From: Thermococcus bergensis
Lineage (GTDB): Archaea; Methanobacteriota_B; Thermococci; Thermococcales; Thermococcaceae
Direction: 5' to 3'
DNA length: 64,000 nucleotides
Assembly: GCF_020386975.1 (NCBI RefSeq)
Contig: NZ_JABFNK010000001.1
Location: 1-64,000 of the forward strand
The translations under genes and the position numbers were made by a program. Within the stretch, counting starts at the first letter, position 1; every line of letters begins with the position of its first letter. Below the pieces are notes generated by a model, which saw nothing but the letters and a program-made list of their open reading frames with translations, made no database searches and was not told the DNA's origin. Shown here in pieces: positions 9,133-18,743 of the stretch.

Positions 9133-10560
9133 ATGCCCGACGAAGAAAATCGAAAAATAAAAATTGTGGCAACGACGGCCTGCCCCACCGGAATAGCCCA
9201 CACCTACATGGCAGCAGAGGCTCTGGAAAAAGCCGCAAAGGAACTTGGTGTGGAAATAAAAGTTGAGACACAGGGGGCAAAAGGTATTGAGGGCCAGCTT
9301 TCAGAGAAGGACATTGAAGAAGCGGATGCCGTGATAGTGGCTGCCGCAACGAAAGTTGACCTTTCCAGATTCAGAGGCAAACCGATAGTGGAAGTCCCAC
9401 TTCAGGAAGCCATAAAGAATGCAAAAGACGTCTTGTTGAAAGCCATCGAGCTTGCAAAGAAAGAGTCCACCCACAGAAAAGAGCAGCGCATAGAATCCCC
9501 TAAAAAGGTTAGAGAAAGCCGCGACGTAGTTCCAGTAGCCTCGGTAAGTGGCGCATACAAACACCTGCTAACAGGAGTTTCCTTCATGATACCCTTCGTT
9601 GTGGCGGGCGGTGTGTTGATAGCACTCTCGTTCGTTTTTGGTATCCATGCATTTGAGAAAGAAGGAACACTAGCTTGGGCACTCATGAAAATCGGTGGCG
9701 GTTCAGCGTTTAAGCTGATGGTTCCTATACTAGCGGGATACATTGCATACTCAATTGCAGATAAACCTGGTCTGGCTCCAGGAATGGTTGGTGGACTGCT
9801 GGCAGCCGATATGGGAGCAGGGTTCCTTGGAGGTATTGTAGCAGGATACATAGCAGGATACCTTGTTAACTACATGAAGAAAGTAAAAGTCCCTGACCTT
9901 CTGAGCGGAATCTACACCATCTTCGTGATTCCAGTGGTTTCAGTACTTGTTGTAGGCCTCCTGATGGTGTATGTAATTGGCAACCCAATAGCTTCCGTCA
10001 CTGAGAGCTTAAGAGACTGGCTCTCAACTGTAAGTACTGCTGGTGCTATAACTCTTGGATTGATACTTGGAGCCATGATGGCCTTTGATATGGGAGGTCC
10101 TGTTAACAAAGCTGCCTATACGTTTGCAGTTGGTCTTCTTGGAGAAGGTATCTACACACCAATGGCAGCAGTTATGGCAGCTGGTATGACACCTCCTCTC
10201 GGTCTTGCACTCGCTACAACCTTAAAGAAAGAGCTGTTTACAGAGGATGAAATTGAAGCAGGAAGAGCCGCTTGGATCTTGGGGATATCCTTCATTACAG
10301 AAGGTGCAATCCCATTCGCCGCTGCAGACCCGTTCAGAGTTATTCCTTCTATAATGGCAGGGTCTGCAATTACTGGAGCACTCTCAATGGCATTACACCT
10401 TGAACTAAGAGCACCTCACGGAGGAATATTCGCAATAATTATGCCAAACGTTGTCAATAATCCAATCGCTTACCTTGGAGTGATAGCAATTGGAACCGTA
10501 ATCACGGCACTTGTAGTTATTGCGGTCAAAAAATACACCCGCAAAGGGGTAGTCGCGTGA
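9133..10560 (+). CDS. PTS fructose-type EIIBC permease
   Basis: Residues 1-110 form the EIIB domain with the phosphocysteine loop TTACPTGIAHTYMAAEAL. After a charged linker, residues 140-470 form the EIIC membrane domain, with about nine hydrophobic segments and the conserved stretch AFDMGGPVNKAAYTF. The protein imports fructose (or a related hexose) across the cytoplasmic membrane and phosphorylates it. ATG 9133 follows GGGGGTGAG. A T-rich stretch after the stop (10560-10576) could reduce read-through to HPr and EI. Such permeases are common in bacteria and some haloarchaea. Confidence 0.92.
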   Translation: MPDEENRKIKIVATTACPTGIAHTYMAAEALEKAAKELGVEIKVETQGAKGIEGQLSEKDIEEADAVIVAAATKVDLSRFRGKPIVEVPLQEAIKNAKDVLLKAIELAKKESTHRKEQRIESPKKVRESRDVVPVASVSGAYKHLLTGVSFMIPFVVAGGVLIALSFVFGIHAFEKEGTLAWALMKIGGGSAFKLMVPILAGYIAYSIADKPGLAPGMVGGLLAADMGAGFLGGIVAGYIAGYLVNYMKKVKVPDLLSGIYTIFVIPVVSVLVVGLLMVYVIGNPIASVTESLRDWLSTVSTAGAITLGLILGAMMAFDMGGPVNKAAYTFAVGLLGEGIYTPMAAVMAAGMTPPLGLALATTLKKELFTEDEIEAGRAAWILGISFITEGAIPFAAADPFRVIPSIMAGSAITGALSMALHLELRAPHGGIFAIIMPNVVNNPIAYLGVIAIGTVITALVVIAVKKYTRKGVVA

Positions 10561-10600
10561 TTTTTCTTTTTCTCTACTTTTGTTACGGGAGGTGAGCAGC

Positions 10601-10867
10601 ATGGAAATTAGAAAAAAAATCGTTGTCAAAAATCCAGAAGGGCTTCATGCCCGTCCAGCGTCTGAGCTGGTTAAAGCCCTTTTGGGAGTTTCCAGCGAAG
10701 TTTATATCGTGTACAAAGGTACAAAAGCGAATGCAAAGAGTATCTTAAACATCCTGAGCTTGGGAGTTAACCCTGGTGCCGAAGTTGAGGTCGTAGCAAC
10801 TGGAGAAGACGCCGAAAAAGCTATAAAAATTGTGGAGGAGATTCTCTATGGAGAAGAAAGCCAATAG
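10601..10867 (+). CDS. ptsH: PTS phosphocarrier protein HPr
   Basis: The 88-residue protein has the active histidine in NPEGLHARPASELVKAL (about residue 16) and the regulatory-type serine in KANAKSILNILSLGV (about residue 47). HPr carries phosphate from EI to EIIA. I choose ATG 10601, which has GGGAGGTGAG 5 bases upstream. The 3' end overlaps EI by 20 bases. I see no HPr kinase gene in the window, so whether the serine is used is unknown. Confidence 0.95.
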   Translation: MEIRKKIVVKNPEGLHARPASELVKALLGVSSEVYIVYKGTKANAKSILNILSLGVNPGAEVEVVATGEDAEKAIKIVEEILYGEESQ

Positions 10868-12449
10868 AGTACTCCAAATTCCAAAGAACAATATAGTATC
10901 TGAAGGGTATGGACTGGGCAAGCTTAGGGTAATAAGGAGAAAAAGAATAACAGAAAAACAGTTTATCAGCTTGGAGGATCTCAAACTTGCTGCAAAGACT
11001 ATATCCTTGGAGCTAGATAAAATTATACGTGACATCTCCTTGCCAGAAGAGGTGCGAGAAATTTCGCAGGTTCATAAACTTCTTCTTGAAGACCCATTTC
11101 TCTGGAAAAAACTGGAAGACGCGAGCGTTGATGGAAAAATAAAGATTGAAGATTATGAACATATCCGGGACGAAATAATTTCCCTGTTGTTAAGTACTGG
11201 TAATCCTCTCATACAGGAGAGGGTTGACGATATCAAAGACCTATTTAGAAATCTTCTCGAATCCTCTGAAAGATTTGATGACCTAAAGGATAGTGTGGTG
11301 TACAGTGAGGAATTTTTCCCTTCCGATATCATAAAATTAAGCACTCTCGGTGTTAAAGCTCTTCTCTCCGCTCGGGGCTCTCATACAACTCATGCGGCTA
11401 TTCTCGCTCGGGCGTTTGAAATTCCCCACATAATCCGGCTTTCTGACCTATCGGAGTATGAAGGAAAAACAGTTTTTGTTGATGCCGTAAACGGTATGAT
11501 TGTTATAGATCCTGATGACACAAGTCTCCAGGAATTTAAAAAGATAATACAAAAATACACAATAGAAAAGGAGGAAATAGAAAAATACGGTAAACTTAAG
11601 TTCGAAAATGTAAAGGTGATGGCAAATATCGGAGTACCCCAAGAAATAGAGATTGCCAAAAAGAAAGGAGCAGATGGAATTGGACTTTTTAGAACCGAAT
11701 TCTTATTTGTTGGACGTGATAATCCCCCCTCTGAAGAGGAGCAGTATCTCGTCTATAAGAAGGCCATAGAAACATTTTATCCCGAAGAAGTTGTGATTAG
11801 ATTGTTAGATGTAGGAGGAGACAAAAAACTTGAGTACCTCCCAATAGAGAGCAGAGAAAATCCATTTTTGGGATTAAGAGGAATTCGCCTACTTTTAAAG
11901 CATAAGGAGATCTTGAAAACACAATTGAGGGCACTTCTCAGAGCATCGGCCCACGGTAACCTCTCTATCTTAGTTCCAATGGTTACCTTACCCGAAGATG
12001 TCAAAGAACTACTCGAAGTCATTCAAGAAACAAAAGAAGAGCTTTTGACCGAAGGAAAAGAAATTGGATCCTTCAAACTGGGTATTATGGTAGAGGTGCC
12101 CTCAGTAATATGGCTTATCGACGAAATTGCCCCATACATTGATTTTGTAAGCATAGGCACAAACGATCTGACGCAATATATCTTTGCGGCAGATAGAAAC
12201 GATCCTTTAGTGGCCAGATACTACCAAGATGAACACAAAGTAATATTTGAGATTATCGCTACTATAACCAAAAAAGCTAAGAACTTTAACTTGCCAGTTA
12301 GCGTCTGCGGAGAACTGGCAGGAAAAGAAAATGCCGTAGACAAGTTACTACAATTGGGCGTTTCAAAACTCTCAGTTTCATCTTTCAGTATACCGTTCAT
12401 AAAAAAGAGAATCTATGAAATTCAAGAAAAGATAAAACACGAAGGTTAG
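10848..12449 (+). CDS. ptsI: PTS enzyme I (phosphoenolpyruvate-protein phosphotransferase)
   Basis: The 533-residue protein has the swivelling-domain histidine motif (ARGSHTTHAAILARAFEIP, about residue 185) and the C-terminal barrel with GIGLFRTEFLF, RLLDVGGDKKLEYLP and SVCGELAGKENAV (active-site Cys). It takes phosphate from phosphoenolpyruvate and loads HPr. ATG 10848 is preceded by GGAGGAG and lies inside the end of ptsH. PEP synthase and pyruvate phosphate dikinase share the domains, but the order of domains and the length fit EI. The operon is complete: EI, HPr, EIIA, EIIBC and FruK. Confidence 0.93.
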   Translation: MEKKANRVLQIPKNNIVSEGYGLGKLRVIRRKRITEKQFISLEDLKLAAKTISLELDKIIRDISLPEEVREISQVHKLLLEDPFLWKKLEDASVDGKIKIEDYEHIRDEIISLLLSTGNPLIQERVDDIKDLFRNLLESSERFDDLKDSVVYSEEFFPSDIIKLSTLGVKALLSARGSHTTHAAILARAFEIPHIIRLSDLSEYEGKTVFVDAVNGMIVIDPDDTSLQEFKKIIQKYTIEKEEIEKYGKLKFENVKVMANIGVPQEIEIAKKKGADGIGLFRTEFLFVGRDNPPSEEEQYLVYKKAIETFYPEEVVIRLLDVGGDKKLEYLPIESRENPFLGLRGIRLLLKHKEILKTQLRALLRASAHGNLSILVPMVTLPEDVKELLEVIQETKEELLTEGKEIGSFKLGIMVEVPSVIWLIDEIAPYIDFVSIGTNDLTQYIFAADRNDPLVARYYQDEHKVIFEIIATITKKAKNFNLPVSVCGELAGKENAVDKLLQLGVSKLSVSSFSIPFIKKRIYEIQEKIKHEG

Positions 12450-12459
12450 GGCTTTATAC

Positions 12460-12485
12460 AGCTTAAACCTTTTTTCTCTTAAACT
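12460..12485 (+). terminator. T-rich transcription stop after the PTS operon
   Basis: AAACCTTTTTTCTCTTAAAC follows ptsI by about 15 bases. Archaeal RNA polymerase terminates at such T-rich runs on the coding strand. Confidence 0.4.
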
Positions 12486-12593
12486 TTAAACCTGGCTTTT
12501 CCGATGTTTAATTTTATTTCCACATAAATCCTTTCAAAGCAACAAAGTATATAAAGCAACTATTGGAACAAAAATCTGAAAGAGGTGCCCAAG

Positions 12594-12974
12594 ATGGTGG
12601 ATAAAAAGAAAAAACGTCCCATTGATGAATTTCCATGGCAGGAGTATGATAAGGAAGAATTTAAGGAGAAATACCCTCACCTAGCTAAGGAACTTGAAGA
12701 AGAACCCGGCCTTGTTATCGAAGGCTATAGAGTGGAAGAGGAAGAAGAGGAAGAATTGATGGATTTTTCCGGGTACAACCCGACAGTTATTGACTTTATA
12801 AGGAGATGCGAGACCGATGAGGAAGCTTTGGAAATTATTAACTGGATGGAAGAGCATGGCGAGATAACCCCCGAGCTGGCCAAAGAACTCAGAATAAAGC
12901 TCGTGAAAGAAGGTGTAAGAAGTTTTGGAAGCAAAAAAGAATGGGGATGGTACGAAAAGCACGGAAGACGTTAG
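12594..12974 (+). CDS. Archaeal conserved protein, probable DUF2095 family
   Basis: The acidic protein of 126 residues contains [20 protein letters not shown] and [18 protein letters not shown], which I recall as features of the archaeal DUF2095 family. An acidic run (EEEEEEEL) separates the halves. The start ATG 12594 has GAGGTG upstream. Function is unknown. It ends convergently with AMP phosphorylase, with a 4-base overlap. Confidence 0.7.
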   Translation: MVDKKKKRPIDEFPWQEYDKEEFKEKYPHLAKELEEEPGLVIEGYRVEEEEEEELMDFSGYNPTVIDFIRRCETDEEALEIINWMEEHGEITPELAKELRIKLVKEGVRSFGSKKEWGWYEKHGRR

Positions 12975-14482
12975 ATATTTCCAATTCTCTGGAGCACCAT
13001 ACCCTCTATTCTTATTGGCTCCATTCTCCTTGCCTGAATTATTGCCTGGTCAAGCCTAACTTCGCTCTCTGCGTGTATTGTAAAGAGTGGGTCCCCTTCC
13101 TTAACTTTTTCTCCAACTTTAACGTGGAACAAAATTCCGGCCCCTTTGTCTTCCGGTGCCCCAGCAGCCCTTGCTATTGTCGTTATCGCTTTGTTGTCGA
13201 TCTTTGTTACGTATCCAGAGGTTTGAGCTACGAAGGTGTAGGTTTTGTCACCTATTGGAATGTCCTCGGGCTTTATATTTGGATCTCCGCCCTGTTCGGC
13301 TATTATCTCCTTCAGCTTTTCGTATGCTTTTCCGCTTTCGAGGATTTCTTTTGCCATCTTTTTACCCATCCCTGCCGGTGCCACTCCACCCATCTCAAGC
13401 AGAATTCCTGCCAAGCCTGTGGCCTTCTCCACCAGGCTTCCCGGACCTTTACCTGTCATTAAGGTCTCTAGGGCCTCTTTGGCCTCAAGTGCAGGGCCAA
13501 CGGTATGTCCTATAGGCTGACCACCATAAGTAATTGCCGCTTCCACGTATTGCCCAAGCCTCTTTCCAAGCTCTATGAAGTCTTTTGCAAGAGACCTCGC
13601 TTCTTCTATGGTCTCGACCTTTACCCCCTCTCCCGTTGGTATGTCTATGAGAACGTATTGGGAACCCATGGCGTACTTCTTTGACATTATGCTCGCAAGC
13701 ATAAGCCCCCTTGGGTCAATGCTTAGGGCCCTTTCGGCTTTAATCGTTAGGTCGTCAGCGGGGGCTAAGTTAAGGGCTCCACCCCACACTAAACAGGCAC
13801 CTATCTTTTCCACAATCCTCTTTATTTCATCCAATGAGAAAGTCACTGGAGCGAGGACTTCTACCACGTCAGCGGTTCCAGCGGCGCTTGTTATCGCCCT
13901 TGATGAGGTTTTTGGAATTGTCAATCCGGCTGCAGCAACAATTGGAACCACAAGCACGTTTGTTTTGTTTCCAGGAACCCCACCTATGCTGTGGACGTCC
14001 ATAATTGGTTTTCTATCTATATCCAGCATGTCTCCAGTCTCTGCCATTGCTACTGTGAGCCAGGCAATCTCGTCCATATCAAGCCCATTTATCTCGAGCG
14101 CAGTCACAAAAGAACTTATCTCTATGTCCCTGAGCTTCCTGTCGACAATGTCTTTCACAATAGATTCTATTTCAACCTTCTTAAGCTTTTGACCGTTCAT
14201 CTTTTTCTTAACATATCTCACGCTTTCTGGAGTTCCTGCGGGAACTACGTTTACCATTTCTCCTTCAGAAAAGGAATAAGTGCCCATTATGTCCTTTATA
14301 ATCCCTATTTCTCCCGGCTGAACCATGTTGCTTATAACCACATCTCCGTATATTGTTCTTTTTGCGGTTTCTATTTTAATTAGGTCCTCTGGATGAAGCT
14401 TTGCTTTCTTAGCGTCTTCCTCGTTGATTACTACCATAAATCTCCCGGTCTCTACATCCAAAATCTTCACTTTCGCCCTCAT
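12971..14482 (-). CDS. deoA: AMP phosphorylase
   Basis: The 503-residue protein has an archaeal N-terminal domain of about 85 residues, followed by the thymidine/pyrimidine phosphorylase fold ([40 protein letters not shown]). Archaeal members with this extra domain convert nucleoside 5'-monophosphate plus phosphate to base and ribose 1,5-bisphosphate, feeding the isomerase and type III RuBisCO route. ATG 14482 follows GGGGGGTGA. An IS6 copy lies 75 bases upstream of the start. Confidence 0.93.
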   Translation of the reverse strand: MRAKVKILDVETGRFMVVINEEDAKKAKLHPEDLIKIETAKRTIYGDVVISNMVQPGEIGIIKDIMGTYSFSEGEMVNVVPAGTPESVRYVKKKMNGQKLKKVEIESIVKDIVDRKLRDIEISSFVTALEINGLDMDEIAWLTVAMAETGDMLDIDRKPIMDVHSIGGVPGNKTNVLVVPIVAAAGLTIPKTSSRAITSAAGTADVVEVLAPVTFSLDEIKRIVEKIGACLVWGGALNLAPADDLTIKAERALSIDPRGLMLASIMSKKYAMGSQYVLIDIPTGEGVKVETIEEARSLAKDFIELGKRLGQYVEAAITYGGQPIGHTVGPALEAKEALETLMTGKGPGSLVEKATGLAGILLEMGGVAPAGMGKKMAKEILESGKAYEKLKEIIAEQGGDPNIKPEDIPIGDKTYTFVAQTSGYVTKIDNKAITTIARAAGAPEDKGAGILFHVKVGEKVKEGDPLFTIHAESEVRLDQAIIQARRMEPIRIEGMVLQRIGNI

Positions 14483-14556
14483 GTTTTCACCCCCCGAATG
14501 AGCGGGGATTTAACAATATTACCCGAGAATACTTAAGTTTTTCCTTAAGGCCAAAA

Positions 14557-15335
14557 GACACTGTCAGGATAAGCAGTGGGACGTTAGGTTTAAGTTTCTG
14601 ATACCTCTTCAGAAAAGGGGAGAGAAATGAGGACTGAAACCATTATTTACTTACTGGTTTCAGTCTTAAAAACCTTTCGCCGGAACAAAATCCCAGCAAA
14701 AAAGAAAACCAGGGCAATAAACCTGTACCTGCACGGACTAAGTTACAGACAGGTAGGAACAATCCTCGAAATCAGCCACACAACAGTCTGGGAAACAGTC
14801 CAAAAATTCGCGAAAGCAGTTTACCAGCCGAAAATCCTCGCAGTCAAAAAACAGAGAAACTTCATCGCAATTGACGAGACAGTGATAAAGATCAACGGCC
14901 AGAAGAGATTTCTCTGGGCTGCAATCGACGTTGAGAGCAAAGAAATCCTAGCAGTATGGATTACAAGCGTTAGGAACTGGTGGATTGCCAGGGACTTCAT
15001 TCTAGTTGTTTTGAAATCCTGCGAGGGACAGCCAATTTTCCTGGTTGACAAAGGGCCGTGGTATAAATCAGCGTTTAAATCTCTCGGGCTGGATTATCTG
15101 CATGTGACTTTCGGGCCGAGGAACTGTGTTGAGCGCTGGTTTAGGACTGTTAAAGAGAGAACAAAGCGTTTCTGGAATAACTTCAGGGCTAGAGACTGGA
15201 GGAGGGTTCACAGGTTTGTTTTTCTGTTTTCATTCTGGTATAATTTTGTTAGAATTCATTCTCGGTTTGGTGGACCGCCTGGTGATGTGACTGAATGGCT
15301 TCAGGAGGTGATACCCCAGTTATCCTGACAGTATC
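14557..15335 (+). mobile_element. IS6-family element, copy A (779 bp)
   Basis: Ends are GACACTGTCAGGATAA and TTATCCTGACAGTATC. The 9-bp direct repeat AGGCCAAAA flanks the element (14548-14556 and 15336-15344). Its transposase is identical in sequence to that of copy D at 50877-51655. Confidence 0.92.
14627..15328 (+). CDS. IS6-family transposase, copy A
   Basis: The 233-residue transposase has an N-terminal helix-turn-helix (LHGLSYRQVGTILEISHTTV). It has a DDE core: D in FIAIDETVIKI, D in IFLVDKGPWYKSA and E in RNCVERWFRTVKERTKRFW. The frame is intact, so it may be active. IS6 enzymes move by replicative transposition, which explains neighbouring deletions and cointegrates. Confidence 0.93.
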   Translation: MRTETIIYLLVSVLKTFRRNKIPAKKKTRAINLYLHGLSYRQVGTILEISHTTVWETVQKFAKAVYQPKILAVKKQRNFIAIDETVIKINGQKRFLWAAIDVESKEILAVWITSVRNWWIARDFILVVLKSCEGQPIFLVDKGPWYKSAFKSLGLDYLHVTFGPRNCVERWFRTVKERTKRFWNNFRARDWRRVHRFVFLFSFWYNFVRIHSRFGGPPGDVTEWLQEVIPQLS

Positions 15336-15365
15336 AGGCCAAAAGAATTTAAAGGGCAGAAAAGG

Positions 15366-15608
15366 TCATAGGTTTCGTATTTCCTCTTCCAGAGATTCCT
15401 CAAGAGCTTTTTCCCATTCCTCAACATCGAAATCGACTAATTCTGACTCTAGTTCTTCTTTTAGGTGGGTGACTCTCCTCTTTAAAGTATTCCTCGTTTC
15501 TGGGTCATAAACAGCGCGAGTTGAAGCTCTCCTCTCCGCTATATAGAGCGCTGCCAGTATTATATTTGTAGCTAGGAGAATAACAACCAAAAAAGTAAGT
15601 GGGCTCAT
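15366..15608 (-). CDS. Single-pass membrane protein with charged tail, partner of the MinD-like ATPase
   Basis: The 80-residue protein has one N-terminal hydrophobic helix (LTFLVVILLATNIILAALYI) followed by a strongly charged, probably coiled-coil tail. Its start overlaps the end of the MinD-like gene by 4 bases (ATGA type), so the two are co-translated. A role as membrane anchor or regulator of the ATPase is inferred from this linkage only. I do not recognise the family. IS6 copy A ends 30 bases beyond its stop. Confidence 0.65.
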   Translation of the reverse strand: MSPLTFLVVILLATNIILAALYIAERRASTRAVYDPETRNTLKRRVTHLKEELESELVDFDVEEWEKALEESLEEEIRNL

Positions 15609-16387
15609 CTCCTTTCTCCCCCAAACAGAGCTTTAAATACCCTCTTTATCGGATTTTCCGGTTCCGGAGGTGCATACCTAACCCCTGCAAGCTTCGCAGC
15701 GAGCTGCTTATAAGCTATCGCTCCCGGGGACGTTGGATTTTTGATAACAAGGGGGATTCCATAGGCACTGGCCCTTTTTACTTCTGGGTCTTCGGGTATT
15801 ACTGCAAGCACCGGAACTTCCAAGATGGCCTCGATTTCCTCTCTGGTTAGTTCTGTTTTTTCATTTGTTACCCTGTTTAGAACAGTTCCCAAGGGGAGAG
15901 TTCCAAGTTTTTCTGCTACAAGTTTCGTTTTAAGGGAGTCGGTAATCGCAGAAATCTCCGGATTTGTTACCAAAATAAGTTCCTTTCCTATAAGCAGGGC
16001 GGTAATTGAAGTCATCTCAAGACCTGCAGGGGCATCGATTAAAACAAAATCTGCCATTGATGATATCTCTCTTATGAGCTCCTTCAGCTTTTCCGGGTTC
16101 TTTACCTTCTTTATTTTCTCAAGGCTTAGCCCACCTGGAATGACTTTAACACCTGCTGGCCCTTCGTAGACGGCATCTCTAAGATCCGCCTCTCCTGATA
16201 GAACATCGTGGAGCGTTATCGGAATATCTTCCATACCGAGAATTAAGCTCAGGTTTGCCATAGTAATATCTGCATCAATTACTATGACTTCCTTTCCAAA
16301 CTGTGCCAACGCGACACCAACATTTGCTAGTGTTGTGGTTTTACCTGTGCCACCTTTTCCAGAGGCAAAAACAATAGACCTTCCCAA
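15605..16387 (-). CDS. MinD/ParA-family ATPase
   Basis: The 260-residue protein has the deviant Walker A motif FASGKGGTGKTTTLANVGVAL, a switch region DADITMANLSLILG and Walker B VLIDAPAGL. Its C-terminus (NPIKRVFKALFGG) could form the amphipathic helix with which MinD proteins bind membranes. These ATPases position cellular machinery; archaeal paralogues act on polarity, motility and chemosensory arrays. The start is TTG 16387, supported by GGAGGGAT upstream. It forms a two-gene operon with the membrane protein that follows. Confidence 0.88.
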   Translation of the reverse strand: MGRSIVFASGKGGTGKTTTLANVGVALAQFGKEVIVIDADITMANLSLILGMEDIPITLHDVLSGEADLRDAVYEGPAGVKVIPGGLSLEKIKKVKNPEKLKELIREISSMADFVLIDAPAGLEMTSITALLIGKELILVTNPEISAITDSLKTKLVAEKLGTLPLGTVLNRVTNEKTELTREEIEAILEVPVLAVIPEDPEVKRASAYGIPLVIKNPTSPGAIAYKQLAAKLAGVRYAPPEPENPIKRVFKALFGGERR

Positions 16388-16529
16388 TTTAATCCCTCCG
16401 TGTCTTTTAATTAAATGTACGAAATTCGTAATTAATGTATCTAACCTATATACTGATGTCTAACTTTTTATATTTAACTCAATTTGTCCTTAAAAAGAAT
16501 TAAAGGACGGTTAAAAAAGTAAAAAGGGT

Positions 16530-17327
16530 CTACTCTTGTTCCTCTTCTAATTTCTTCTTTGCGACTTCAGCAGTATCAGAAAGGCTCCTGAACAGCTTCA
16601 ACATTTCCATCGGGAGTGTTAGTACTATAACGTTGCTCTTATCGCTTGCTACGTCACTTATTGTTTGCAGGGTTCTAAGCTGGAGCGCCATTGGATGCTC
16701 AGAGATAATCTCTGCAGCTTCTCTAAGCTTCTCGGCAGCCTGTCTTTCTGCCTCAGCAAGTGTAATCCTTGCTCTCCTTTCTCTCTCTGCCTCTGCCTGT
16801 CTTGCCATAGCTCTTTGCATTCCCGCTGGAAGCTCGACATCTTTTATCTCCACTGCTGTAACTTTTATTCCCCATGGGTCTGTTGCTTCGTCGATTATCC
16901 TCTGCAGTTCTCTGTTGAGCTTTTCTCTCTCGCTGAGGAGCTCATCCAGATGTGCTTGGCCAATTACACTTCTCAGGGTCGTCTGGGAAATTTGGGACGT
17001 TGCCATTATGAAGTTCTTAACCTGAGTAACAGCCTTTACCGGGTCAACAACTCTAAAGTAAACCACTGCGTTAACCCTTACCGGAACGTTGTCCTTTGTT
17101 ATTGTTTCTTGAACTGGAACATCCAAAACTTGAGTTCTTAAATCAACTATCACGGCTTTTTCGAATATTGGGATTATGAAGAACAATCCTGGGCCCCTTG
17201 CTCCAACAACCCTACCAAGCCTGAAGATTACTGCTCTTTCGTATTCCTTTACTATCTTTATAGCTGAGGACAAAAACACCAAAATAAAAACTAAAATAAC
17301 AACATACACAATCCACTCAAAGGCCAT
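16530..17327 (-). CDS. Stomatin/prohibitin-like (SPFH) membrane protein
   Basis: The 265-residue protein has an N-terminal hydrophobic anchor ([19 protein letters not shown]), an SPFH domain ([40 protein letters not shown]) and a helical C-terminus rich in A/E/R. It is the equivalent of Pyrococcus p-stomatin, which forms membrane oligomers. It follows nfeD by one base, so both are in one operon. In Pyrococcus the NfeD protease cleaves the C-terminal part of stomatin; the hydrophobic patch near [13 protein letters not shown] is the likely target here. Confidence 0.92.
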   Translation of the reverse strand: MAFEWIVYVVILVFILVFLSSAIKIVKEYERAVIFRLGRVVGARGPGLFFIIPIFEKAVIVDLRTQVLDVPVQETITKDNVPVRVNAVVYFRVVDPVKAVTQVKNFIMATSQISQTTLRSVIGQAHLDELLSEREKLNRELQRIIDEATDPWGIKVTAVEIKDVELPAGMQRAMARQAEAERERRARITLAEAERQAAEKLREAAEIISEHPMALQLRTLQTISDVASDKSNVIVLTLPMEMLKLFRSLSDTAEVAKKKLEEEQE

Positions 17328-17328
17328 T

Positions 17329-18684
17329 CTACTTCACCTCATCAGTATTTTCCCTTTCATCCTTTTTCTCTTTTTCCCTAACCACGATAAGTTTGAGTCC
17401 ATCCATTTCAACAACCTTAACCTTCTCGCCGATATGTATTAGTTCACCATCCCTGCTTCTTGCCTTCCAAAGCTCTCCTCTGACTCTTACCAACCCCTCT
17501 GGGGCTAAAGGTTCCACAACTTCACCCGAGAGACCTATCATCTCTTCCTTCCCGGTTTGTGCCTTCCTTCTATGAGCCTTTATCACAGCTGCCATTCCAA
17601 AGGCAAAGAACAAGGCGAGCAGTACACCTATTGTCACTATTATCAACCTAATCTGGGAATAAACTTCCCTTGAAACAAGATAGTCCACTCCCCCACCCCC
17701 ACTGAAGAGCATTATGCTGCCCAAAACAAACGTTATAAAGCCAGCAACTGTAAAGAGACCGAAAGTAGGCGTTAGGGCTTCTGCTATAAAGAATATCACC
17801 GCAAGGATTATCAGCAGCAAACCCGCACTCCTGTAGCCGAAGTACCCGAGGCCTATTATAGCCAGGACAATCATTATTGCTCCAGCCGTTTCTGGAACGT
17901 GCCACCCCGGACTCAAGAATCCCAAAACAAGAGCCCATATGCCGAGTGTTAAGAGAACGTAGGCAACTGCTGGGTCGGTGATGTATGTTATCACCCTATC
18001 CTTTAAACTCGGTTCTAGATATCTAACTTCAGCCCCTTTAAGATCTAAAGTAACGTACTCGCCCCTTACGGGGACCTTGGTTTTCATACCATCTGCTTTT
18101 TCCAAGAGCTCATTTACATCGTTTGCAATAACCTCAATAACTCCATACTTTAGGGCTTCTTCGGGATCTATGGCCAAATCCTCCGTTATGAACTTTTCTG
18201 CTATTGTTTCATTTCTTCCACTGGCCTTTGCAAGGCTCTTTATGTAGGAGATGTAAAAGTTAACGACCTTTGGAGGAGCCTCTATAATGCTTCCATTTTG
18301 GGAATAGCCTAAAATAGGTCTGCACGCACCGATGCTTGTTCCGGGTGCCATGGCTATTAAATGTGAACCCAGGGCAATATATGTTCCAGCGGAGGCCGCC
18401 ATAGCTCCAGGTGGATAAACGTAGGTTATAACAGGAACATCAGCAGATTTTATTCTCTCGATTATGTTTTGCATCGCATCCGCTCTACCACCGGGAGTGT
18501 CAAGAAGAATTATTATGGCATTCGCATTTGCCTTCTCAGCCTCGCTTATGTACCTGTCGAACTGATCGTATGTGTAGGGAGTTATCTCACCTTTTATTTG
18601 AGCAACGTAAACGGTTTTTGCTTCAGCTAGCGCTGGGCCCAAGAATATGAGCAGAAGCAGAGAGATAAAAATGATTTTTCTCAT
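17329..18684 (-). CDS. NfeD-family membrane serine protease
   Basis: The 451-residue protein has a signal peptide ([21 protein letters not shown]), a ClpP-like protease domain with catalytic Ser in [20 protein letters not shown], four to five membrane helices from about residue 230, and a C-terminal soluble OB-like domain ([18 protein letters not shown]). In Pyrococcus horikoshii the homologue uses a Ser-Lys dyad to cut stomatin. I prefer ATG 18684, with GGTGGTGG upstream. IS6 copy B begins about 60 bases upstream and may displace or replace the promoter. Confidence 0.92.
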   Translation of the reverse strand: MRKIIFISLLLLIFLGPALAEAKTVYVAQIKGEITPYTYDQFDRYISEAEKANANAIIILLDTPGGRADAMQNIIERIKSADVPVITYVYPPGAMAASAGTYIALGSHLIAMAPGTSIGACRPILGYSQNGSIIEAPPKVVNFYISYIKSLAKASGRNETIAEKFITEDLAIDPEEALKYGVIEVIANDVNELLEKADGMKTKVPVRGEYVTLDLKGAEVRYLEPSLKDRVITYITDPAVAYVLLTLGIWALVLGFLSPGWHVPETAGAIMIVLAIIGLGYFGYRSAGLLLIILAVIFFIAEALTPTFGLFTVAGFITFVLGSIMLFSGGGGVDYLVSREVYSQIRLIIVTIGVLLALFFAFGMAAVIKAHRRKAQTGKEEMIGLSGEVVEPLAPEGLVRVRGELWKARSRDGELIHIGEKVKVVEMDGLKLIVVREKEKKDERENTDEVK

Positions 18685-18743
18685 AACCACCACCTTGTGT
18701 AGATATTGTTCTCCAACTTAATTAAGTTTTCTCAAGAAAAGTT

